IMG/VR virus record: IMGVR_UViG_3300030104_001945
Location: 1-64,000 of that record
Reading direction: 5' to 3' (one strand)
DNA from: a virus
Length of the DNA: 64,000 nucleotides
Shown here: one piece after another, positions 59,451 through 64,000 of the stretch
How the letters are laid out: every line of letters begins with the position of its first letter
How positions within the stretch are numbered: the first letter of the stretch is position 1
Notes under the pieces: model-generated
Told to the model about the DNA's origin: nothing
The model's database searches: none
The model's input: only the letters and a program-made list of their open reading frames with translations
Translations under genes and position numbers: made by a program

Positions 59451-59600
59451 CGTAGAGTAGGGGGTTCCATGGTGGAGCCCTCTACAATTAGAGATTCGCA
59501 AGAAACTGTGCTTGCGAGGTCAAGGGCAGCAGACGTGCTGTTAGCTGAAAATGACCATTAGGAAAGTTGAAACGATACATACTACCTATAAAAGCCCTAA
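59451..59600 (+). ncRNA. second structured RNA region
   Basis: No gene between 59383 and 59621. GTAGAG 59452-59457 pairs with CTCTAC 59480-59485; inside, GGGTTCC pairs with GGAGCCC around ATGGT, giving a long bulged hairpin. TCGCAAG 59496-59502 pairs with CTTGCGA 59511-59517. CAGCA 59527-59531 pairs with TGCTG 59536-59540 around GACG. AGGGC near 59523 could also pair with GCCCT near 59594. Three successive stable hairpins, more G+C-rich than the flanks, directly downstream of a terminator, suggest an independent small RNA or a long structured leader of the 59622 gene. Confidence 0.6.
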
Positions 59601-59621
59601 GAGTTTTTCAGAAAGGATATT

Positions 59622-59846
59622 ATGACTATACAAAATAAAGATTACGAAATAGGATCCATTCAAGTCAAAGATAACGATTACATTGGAGAAGTTCAAGATT
59701 ACAGATGTCCAAGTTGTGGAAACTATTCTGTTATTGTAGATACTAGTGATAAAGATAGTGAATCTAATGGAAAACCTGGACACGAAACTTGTTTACATAA
59801 TTGCGGGCCTTTATCGTTAAGCAGACTTTTAGCAATAGGAAGTTAA
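59622..59846 (+). CDS. zinc-finger-like small protein
   Basis: 74 residues after AGAAAGGATATT. YRCPSCGNYSVIVDT (C-x2-C) and a later TCLHNCG (C-x3-C) could form a zinc site around an acidic DKDSES loop. Unknown role. Confidence 0.62.
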   Translation: MTIQNKDYEIGSIQVKDNDYIGEVQDYRCPSCGNYSVIVDTSDKDSESNGKPGHETCLHNCGPLSLSRLLAIGS

Positions 59847-59849
59847 TTT

Positions 59850-59890
59850 TGGTTTAACTTGTTATTAAAAAGTTTATTATTAATAATAAC
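59850..59890 (+). promoter_or_regulatory. repeated early promoter element, copy 2
   Basis: TGGTTTAACTTGTT, then AAAAAGTTTATTAT and TAATAATAAC. The right part, GTTTATTATTAATAATAAC, is an almost perfect palindrome. Shares all blocks with copies 1, 3 and 4. Confidence 0.7.
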
Positions 59891-59907
59891 AATAGAAAGG
59901 AAAACAT

Positions 59908-60189
59908 ATGGCTTTATTAGTGTTTAGAAAGATTTCAAGAGTGACTATTTATGAGCAGCATAAATTACCTTGCCATGTCTTTAATATAGAATATTATGAC
60001 GGTACTCATGGCAGACTTACCGAAGAAGATTTTAACAGACTTAAAGAAGAACATACTAAACAATTACAAGATGATAAGAAAAAGGCTGATAAGATTTATC
60101 AAGAAGATATGGAAAGAGGCGAATTAGCAGGAGAAGCAGGAATGCTACACGGTATAGATGCTTATAACGAAATGAATGGAGATAGTTAA
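59908..60189 (+). CDS. charged early protein, unknown
   Basis: 93 residues, AGAAAGGAAAACAT before the ATG. N-terminal beta segment (LLVFRKISRVTIYEQHKLPCHVFNIEYYDG) and a long charged helix (EDFNRLKEEHTKQLQDDKKKADKIYQEDME). Not recognised. Confidence 0.65.
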   Translation: MALLVFRKISRVTIYEQHKLPCHVFNIEYYDGTHGRLTEEDFNRLKEEHTKQLQDDKKKADKIYQEDMERGELAGEAGMLHGIDAYNEMNGDS

Positions 60190-60190
60190 A

Positions 60191-60559
60191 ATGGGATACA
60201 CAAATTATTGGCACCAAAAAAGAAGTTTCACTGATGCCGAGTGGAAAGAGTTAACACAAGAATATGACTACTTAAAAGATTGTGGTAGAATAGAGCCGTA
60301 TGATGAGAATCCAGATCAGATAGCTTTTAATGCAAAAGGTAATGGTTGCGAGACCTTCGTGTTAAATAAAAATTTAGATGAGTATTTTAAGAGTGAGCAC
60401 ATGGGCTCTTATCGCAAAGAGAGATATGAAAAAGAAGGCCATCATTTTGATTTCTGTAAAACTCGTATGTTTAGCTACGATATAGATGTTTGGCATATGT
60501 TAACAGTAGCACGTGTAGTTGCTCCAGAAACTATAACCGAAATATCAAGAGATAGATAA
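60191..60559 (+). CDS. MGYTNYW-type conserved protein
   Basis: 122 residues from ATG 60191. MGYTNYWHQKRSFTDAEWKELTQEYDYL, then FNAKGNGCETFVLN and HFDFCKTRMFSYDIDVWHMLTVA. From memory, proteins beginning MGYTNYW occur in many phages and bacteria; function unknown. Confidence 0.75.
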   Translation: MGYTNYWHQKRSFTDAEWKELTQEYDYLKDCGRIEPYDENPDQIAFNAKGNGCETFVLNKNLDEYFKSEHMGSYRKERYEKEGHHFDFCKTRMFSYDIDVWHMLTVARVVAPETITEISRDR

Positions 60560-60745
60560 ATGACTAATAAAATTAAATGGATAGATGAAGAAAATTTAAA
60601 CAATAGCTTTATTAATAAAGGTTATTTTTATAGTGCTTCTAAATTATATATTGAAGTCTGTGTTACTAGGATTAACAGGTTTGTTAGTAAACAAATTTTA
60701 GAGAAATTTTACAATAGACCTATTAGAGTTAGAGTTAGAACATGA
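60560..60745 (+). CDS. hypothetical 61-residue protein
   Basis: Begins directly after the preceding stop. NKIKWIDEENLNNSFINKGYFYSASKLYIEVCVTRINRF; basic C-terminus (RPIRVRVRT). No good ribosome site and no family. Confidence 0.5.
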   Translation: MTNKIKWIDEENLNNSFINKGYFYSASKLYIEVCVTRINRFVSKQILEKFYNRPIRVRVRT

Positions 60746-60785
60746 CTGAAATAAATACATATATAAGAACACAATTATAAATAAA

Positions 60786-60826
60786 TTGTTTAATCGTGTT
60801 CTTAATAGTTTATTATTAAGAATAAC
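60786..60826 (+). promoter_or_regulatory. repeated early promoter element, copy 3
   Basis: TTGTTTAATCGTGTT, then TAATAGTTTATTAT and TAAGAATAAC. Same block order and spacing as copies 1, 2 and 4. Confidence 0.7.
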
Positions 60827-60845
60827 AAAAAGAAAGAAGAACAAA

Positions 60846-61073
60846 ATGACTTTTAAATGGACTTCTAAAGAATCATATAGCGAAGAAAAAGGTCAAGAAT
60901 ACCACTTCGATACTCATTGTCCTATGTGTAAGTCAAAAGATACTATCACAGTTAAAGGACCAGACTTATTTAATTACAATATGGGAAAGCCTATTCAAGA
61001 CGCCTTCCCTTATCTTAATAGCAATAAACGAGAAAAATTAATGACGGGCATCTGTTGTATGGAGGAAGATTAA
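60846..61073 (+). CDS. 75-residue zinc-ribbon-like protein
   Basis: ATG 60846 after AGAAAGAAGAACAAA; an upstream in-frame ATG at 60786 lies in the promoter element. TFKWTSKESYSEEKGQEYHFDTHCPMCKSKDTITVKG has a C-x2-C knuckle, and a second pair (ICCMEED) ends the protein. Unknown. Confidence 0.62.
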   Translation: MTFKWTSKESYSEEKGQEYHFDTHCPMCKSKDTITVKGPDLFNYNMGKPIQDAFPYLNSNKREKLMTGICCMEED

Positions 61074-61074
61074 A

Positions 61075-61428
61075 ATGGATAGTTTAACATTAAAAAAACC
61101 AAGTGATTTAAAAGAATTAGTTAGCACTCAAAAAATTAAGGGCTACATAGTTTTAGACGCATACGCAGAAGATTTAAAACCTAAATATAAAAACAAATTA
61201 GAAGAAAGAACATTGCATATGGGTCGATATAATTTAGTTAATGACAAAATGTCAGACATTTATAATAAAGAACTTCAACCTATATTTAGAACATACGAAG
61301 AAGCATTTGGTTTCGCAGAATTTTCTTATGGAAACCATCCATCGGGTGCTACCCATACAGTACACGAAGTAGAGATAACAGTTAAACCTACAATATTAGA
61401 TATAAATGGTGGGAGGGACGAAGATTAA
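61075..61428 (+). CDS. hypothetical early protein
   Basis: 117 residues. LTLKKPSDLKELVSTQKIKGYIVLDAYAEDLKPKYKNKLEERTLH, then FRTYEEAFGFAEFSYGNHPSGATHTVHEVEITVKP. Alpha/beta; not recognised. Confidence 0.65.
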   Translation: MDSLTLKKPSDLKELVSTQKIKGYIVLDAYAEDLKPKYKNKLEERTLHMGRYNLVNDKMSDIYNKELQPIFRTYEEAFGFAEFSYGNHPSGATHTVHEVEITVKPTILDINGGRDED

Positions 61429-61429
61429 A

Positions 61430-61723
61430 ATGACACCAGAAGAAATACAAAATCTAGTTCTCAGTGCATCTAAACAGCTAGACGATATTGATGTAAGTAA
61501 AGCAAAAGAAATAGGAAAAGGTCGAAGTGCTCAAGAATATTCATTTATCGTCTATCACGATAAAGCTCCTCTTACACCTAAAACTCAATTAGGAGAGGAT
61601 ATCACAATCGTAGATATGTATGATGGTTGTTTCAATGTTATATTCTACATTAGAACACACATACCATTTAAAGACATTAAAATCTATATGGACAGATACG
61701 AAGATATCCTTATAAATAAATAA
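61430..61723 (+). CDS. hypothetical early protein
   Basis: 97 residues from ATG 61430; an upstream in-frame start at 61406 lies within the preceding gene. TPEEIQNLVLSASKQLDDIDVSKAKEIGKGRSAQEYSFIVYHDK, then ITIVDMYDGCFNVIFYIRTHIPFKDIKIYMDRYE. Not recognised. Confidence 0.63.
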   Translation: MTPEEIQNLVLSASKQLDDIDVSKAKEIGKGRSAQEYSFIVYHDKAPLTPKTQLGEDITIVDMYDGCFNVIFYIRTHIPFKDIKIYMDRYEDILINK

Positions 61724-61724
61724 A

Positions 61725-61765
61725 TTGTTTAATTATGTTTTAAAAAGTTTACTATTAATAATAAC
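61725..61765 (+). promoter_or_regulatory. repeated early promoter element, copy 4
   Basis: TTGTTTAATTATGTT, then TTAAAAAGTTTACTAT and TAATAATAAC. One T-to-C change in the TATTAT box relative to the other copies. Confidence 0.68.
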
Positions 61766-61785
61766 AAAAAGAAAGCGAGAATGAT

Positions 61786-62043
61786 ATGAAAGAAGGACGA
61801 TTAAAATATGCCGAACTTTCTAATTATGACGAAGAAGCCGGACCTTTACTTTTTGAGGGAGAAGTCGTTGGAGATTGGAGAGAAGAACACGATAGTGCTT
61901 TAGGGACATATAAATATATTAGCCTTAACACTGAATTACCCATTAGACCTGGGGATAATATACAAGCTCATTTTCACGATCATTATTTTAGTGAGCAAGA
62001 TATTATTGATAACATCTTAAAAATAAAAGGAAAAACAAAATGA
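61786..62043 (+). CDS. hypothetical 85-residue protein
   Basis: RLKYAELSNYDEEAGPLLFEGEVVGDWREEHDSALGTYKYISLN, then PGDNIQAHFHDHYFSEQDIIDNI. Acidic, with a His cluster. GAAAGCGAG before the start. ATGA overlap with the following small ORF. Unknown. Confidence 0.62.
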   Translation: MKEGRLKYAELSNYDEEAGPLLFEGEVVGDWREEHDSALGTYKYISLNTELPIRPGDNIQAHFHDHYFSEQDIIDNILKIKGKTK

Positions 62044-62201
62044 ACGCCTTAACAAATCTATTAAAAAAGAATAAAGACAAAACTGAATTACTTGTTTTTA
62101 TTCTTCAAACTTTGGATAAAGAATTTAATGCTGAAGTTCAATCAACTGATAACCCTATTGGATTAATTAGGGATAAAATTGATAGAATATTAAATAAATA
62201 A
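62040..62201 (+). CDS. 53-residue helical protein
   Basis: ATG 62040 overlaps the preceding TGA, with AAAGGAAAAAC upstream. NALTNLLKKNKDKTELLVFILQTLDKEFNAEVQ then IGLIRDKIDRILNK: two helices. Unknown. Confidence 0.6.
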   Translation: MNALTNLLKKNKDKTELLVFILQTLDKEFNAEVQSTDNPIGLIRDKIDRILNK

Positions 62202-62213
62202 AAACCTATACAT

Positions 62214-62244
62214 TTAACCTCCGATAAGATAAATTGGAGGTTAA
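62214..62244 (+). promoter_or_regulatory. hairpin covering the small-terminase ribosome site
   Basis: TTAACCTCC at 62214-62222 pairs perfectly with GGAGGTTAA at 62236-62244 (nine base pairs, 13-base loop). GGAGG at 62236-62240 is the Shine-Dalgarno sequence of the ATG at 62249, so the fold would hide it. Confidence 0.65.
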
Positions 62245-62248
62245 TTAT

Positions 62249-62686
62249 ATGGATAACATTATAGAATTTTCTGAGGTCGAGAATAAGATTTTATCAGACA
62301 AAGAAAAAAAGTTCGTCAATAACATTATAGCAGGTTTAACCAAGAAAAGAGCGGCATTAGAAGCTGGTTATGCCGAATCGTCAGCTCACGTACAAGCCAC
62401 CCGCCTACTAAAGAAGGATAAAATCCTGAGGGCGGTGAGCCGAGGGCGGGCGGTCCATGCCCAACAGTCCATTCACACTCTCGACAAGGAGGTTGAGAAG
62501 CTGGACGTGTTGTATGAGGCGGCAGTTGCGAAGAAGCAACTCGGAGCAGCGGTGCAGGCTGCACGGTTGAAGGCCCAACTCTTGGGGTACTTGGTTGAGA
62601 AGAAAGAAGTCAAACACTCCGTCCTTGACACGATGAGTGATGATGAGTTGATCACCTACCTTGACAAGTTAGCCTCCGCAGGTTGA
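62249..62686 (+). CDS. terS: terminase small subunit (TerS)
   Basis: 145 residues from ATG 62249 (GGAGG eight bases upstream; an in-frame TTG at 62234 is rejected). LSDKEKKFVNNIIAGLTKKRAALEAGYAESSAHVQATRLLKKDKILRAV is the helix-turn-helix of Terminase_2-type small subunits, which bind the packaging site and recruit TerL. A helical oligomerisation region and acidic C-terminus follow. Codon use changes abruptly near 62395, from AT-rich to G+C-rich. Confidence 0.85.
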   Translation: MDNIIEFSEVENKILSDKEKKFVNNIIAGLTKKRAALEAGYAESSAHVQATRLLKKDKILRAVSRGRAVHAQQSIHTLDKEVEKLDVLYEAAVAKKQLGAAVQAARLKAQLLGYLVEKKEVKHSVLDTMSDDELITYLDKLASAG

Positions 62687-62775
62687 GTGTTGTTGCGGGA
62701 TGCAGGCGGCATCAGCCTTCCTCCACCGTCCTCCGCCCGCTAGGCGGCGGTAGGATGCGGCGTGAGGCGGAGCCG
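62395..62775 (+). other. G+C-rich island across the terS 3' part and downstream gap
   Basis: The rest of the genome is AT-rich, but here codons end in G or C and the 62687-62775 gap is made of GGCGG/CCGCC words. CCGCC 62733-62737 pairs with GGCGG 62743-62747, and GGATGC/GGCGG words repeat. Acquisition from a G+C-rich phage, or a packaging-site signal, are both possible. Confidence 0.75.
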
Positions 62776-62835
62776 ATTATATATATTTCATCGACCTGGA
62801 CTCCTAACAAAGTTATTAACATTTATTATTTTTAA

Positions 62836-62870
62836 TTGTTTCTTTTTGTTCTAAAAAATCGTATTATAAG
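62836..62870 (+). promoter_or_regulatory. possible promoter
   Basis: TTGTTT near 62836-62841 and TATTAT at 62862-62867 with about 20 bases between; TTGTTC at 62847 gives a shorter alternative. A short hairpin, ATAGC-AAAAAA-GCTAT, follows before the GAAAGCGAG ribosome site. Only loosely related to the four repeated elements. Confidence 0.4.
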
Positions 62871-62903
62871 CCATAGCAAAAAAGCTATAGAAAGCGAGAA
62901 CTT

Positions 62904-63290
62904 ATGTCTCAGAATAAAAAATTTCCGACTTCACTTAAAGTCCTGGAAAATCGCGCAATTATGTTTCTTTATGTTAATCAAAAGAAACCGTCAGGAAAAG
63001 CCTTTGCACGATACGATAAATACAAAACAGCGAACAGTATTACAGAAGCCGTGGACCGTGGGTGGACACCGCTAGACATGCAATACGAAACGAAAAGCAA
63101 TAACCGCTTTAAAAAGTTCGTGACTATGTGTTTCATCGAGGGTGTCAATATAACGAAAGAAACCAAGGACATCCTAGAGTTCGTTATCAAAAAGAATAGA
63201 GAGGTACTCAAAGACCTACCGAAAGCTATTCAAGAAAAAGCGAAAGCGAACATCGACAAATTCGATAAATTAGCACAATCAATAAAATAA
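62904..63290 (+). CDS. paralogue A of a terminase-adjacent protein, unknown
   Basis: 128 residues. NKKFPTSLKVL near the N-terminus, NSITEAVDRGWTPLDMQYETKSNNRFKK in the middle, and a Lys-rich helical C-terminus. It is clearly related to the protein begun at 63662 (NKKFPSSLKVL ... YDTKENNRF). Codons are markedly more G+C-rich than those of the paralogue. Small, basic; possibly DNA-binding. Followed by a strong terminator. Confidence 0.7.
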   Translation: MSQNKKFPTSLKVLENRAIMFLYVNQKKPSGKAFARYDKYKTANSITEAVDRGWTPLDMQYETKSNNRFKKFVTMCFIEGVNITKETKDILEFVIKKNREVLKDLPKAIQEKAKANIDKFDKLAQSIK

Positions 63291-63299
63291 ATAATTACA

Positions 63300-63331
63300 G
63301 GGGGCGTCACACCGGCGCCCTCGTTTTTTTT
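63300..63331 (+). terminator. strong Rho-independent terminator
   Basis: GGGGGCG 63300-63306 pairs with CGCCCTC 63316-63322 (one G-T), then G and eight T residues. The strongest canonical terminator in the window. Confidence 0.92.
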
Positions 63332-63366
63332 ATTGAGCATTGAGCCACAGCACTCCGCCGCCCTGC

Positions 63367-63412
63367 GGGTGAGTTGAGCATTAAGCTTCGGGTGAGTTGA
63401 GCATTAAGCTTC
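63367..63412 (+). repeat. tandem 23-base repeat, two copies
   Basis: Two perfect adjacent copies (63367-63389 and 63390-63412), each beginning GGGTGAGTTGAGC and ending TTAAGCTTC. A related TTGAGCATTGAGCC lies just upstream at about 63333. No coding function; could be a protein-binding or packaging-related site. Confidence 0.85.
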
Positions 63413-63415
63413 GGT

Positions 63416-63437
63416 TATATATGCATAAGCATATATA
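63416..63437. other. perfect AT-rich hairpin
   Basis: TATATATGC 63416-63424 pairs with GCATATATA 63429-63437 around ATAA. It marks the abrupt right edge of the G+C-rich island. Function unknown; no gene lies in 63291-63560. Confidence 0.55.
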
Positions 63438-63560
63438 TAGATAATAAAAAATAGAGATAATATATTATAAAATACTTAAACCAAACTAAAATTTTAACGA
63501 TTTTATAGTTGTTTATAGTGATTTTACGATAGATTATTAATAGATATAGAAAGGAAAATT

Positions 63561-63617
63561 ATGACGATTTTAATTATAATTATCGCTTATTTTATAGTTT
63601 TAAGCTTTACTTTTTAA
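63561..63617 (+). CDS. 18-residue hydrophobic micropeptide
   Basis: ATG 63561 after AGAAAGGAAAATT, an excellent ribosome site. MTILIIIIAYFIVLSFTF is a single hydrophobic helix. May be a leader or membrane micropeptide; too short for confidence. Confidence 0.4.
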   Translation: MTILIIIIAYFIVLSFTF

Positions 63618-63661
63618 TAAATAATCTATAATAATATAGATAGAAAGGAGAAATATAGAAA

Positions 63662-64000
63662 ATGGAAAATAGTAATAAAAATAAAAAATTTCCTTCTTCG
63701 CTTAAAGTATTAGCGTCTAATAAAATTCTTTTTAGATTAATAAATATAAAAAGAGAAAATACTAGATCGTACGATATATTCGAAGAAAGTAAATTTTCGA
63801 CTACTATTAAAGATTTATTTACTTTAACGAATTATCGTAAAGTAGATTATTCTTACGATACTAAAGAGAATAATCGCTTTTCTACTATAAGATTAATAGT
63901 AGAAAATAAAAACGATACTAAAGAAAATAAAGACGAATTAATTTCTATTATCGAAGAAAATAAAAAGTATTTAAACGATAAAGAAAATAATATTCGTAAT
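63662..64000 (+). CDS. paralogue B of a terminase-adjacent protein (open at window end)
   Basis: 113 codons before the window ends, AGAAAGGAGAAATA upstream. NKKFPSSLKVL, IKDLFTLTNYRKVDYSYDTKENNRFS and ENKKYLNDKEN align with the 62904 protein over its length, but codon use is extremely AT-rich. If joined to base 1 the frame ends at 46-48, giving 128 residues, the same as the paralogue. Confidence 0.68.
   Translation, partial: MENSNKNKKFPSSLKVLASNKILFRLINIKRENTRSYDIFEESKFSTTIKDLFTLTNYRKVDYSYDTKENNRFSTIRLIVENKNDTKENKDELISIIEENKKYLNDKENNIRN

Noticed and set aside
62325-62655. three overlapping - strand ORFs opposite terS
   Set aside because: They arise from the G+C-rich composition, which removes stop codons on the opposite strand; they have no ribosome sites and no domain-like sequence.
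63367-63412. CRISPR-like repeats
   Set aside because: Two directly adjacent copies with no spacer between them; a simple tandem duplication.
1-64000. integrase, excisionase or CI-type repressor indicating a temperate phage
   Set aside because: No such motif was found among the predicted products; the polymerase Leu alone is not enough.

Overview
The window is AT-rich (roughly one third G+C by eye) and reads as almost all of one lytic-type, short-tailed (podovirus-like) phage genome of a Gram-negative, probably aquatic, AT-rich host. The evidence for a podovirus is a P22-like portal, a Mu gpT-like major capsid protein, P22 gp4-like and gp10-like neck/tail proteins, and very large internal virion (ejection) proteins, with no tape-measure, sheath or tail-tube gene. 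All genes but one (an SNF2-type helicase at 37.1-38.5 kb) lie on the + strand, packed with 1-30 base overlaps. No integrase, repressor, tRNA or CRISPR array was recognised.

Layout: 0.4-1.9 kb, large terminase; 1.9-3.3 kb, a chain of very small, mostly lysine-rich ORFs; 3.3-9.4 kb, portal, a phage GroES-like co-chaperonin, scaffold, decoration protein and major capsid; 9.4-13.7 kb, two strong terminators, head-tail joining proteins and an embedded GT-A glycosyltransferase; 13.7-24 kb, a long array of tail-fibre genes, several paired with their own small assembly chaperones, in visibly duplicated cassettes; 24-33 kb, tail hub, a GNAT acetyltransferase and three ejection-type proteins; 33-37 kb, lysis cassette (holin-like proteins, GH24 lysozyme) and many small membrane proteins; 38.6-52.5 kb, replication and nucleotide metabolism (SSB-like protein, archaeo-eukaryotic-type primase, DEDDh exonuclease, UvrD-like helicase, family A DNA polymerase, VRR-NUC nuclease); 52.5-62.2 kb, early/accessory small genes under repeated promoter-like elements, with three gene-free stretches predicted to be structured RNA; 62.2-64 kb, small terminase and a G+C-rich island.

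The most interesting system lies inside the replication operon. A thymidylate-synthase-fold enzyme carries Asp where true thymidylate synthases carry Asn, which is the signature of dCMP hydroxymethylases. With it are a dNMP-kinase-like P-loop protein, a MazG-like pyrophosphohydrolase, a dCMP deaminase, a UDP-glucuronate decarboxylase (UDP-xylose synthase) homologue, a GT-B-type glycosyltransferase, a C5-cytosine methyltransferase homologue and a second SAM methyltransferase. Together they suggest that the phage replaces cytosine by 5-hydroxymethylcytosine and decorates it, perhaps with a pentose derived from UDP-xylose. The chemistry is inference; the enzyme families are read directly from motifs.

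Other notable points: the small terminase gene is AT-rich at its 5' end and G+C-rich in the rest; a pair of paralogous genes of opposite base composition lies at 62.9 and 63.7 kb; and the reading frame open at the last base of the window continues in frame from base 1 to a stop at 46-48, so the window may be a linearised circular map.
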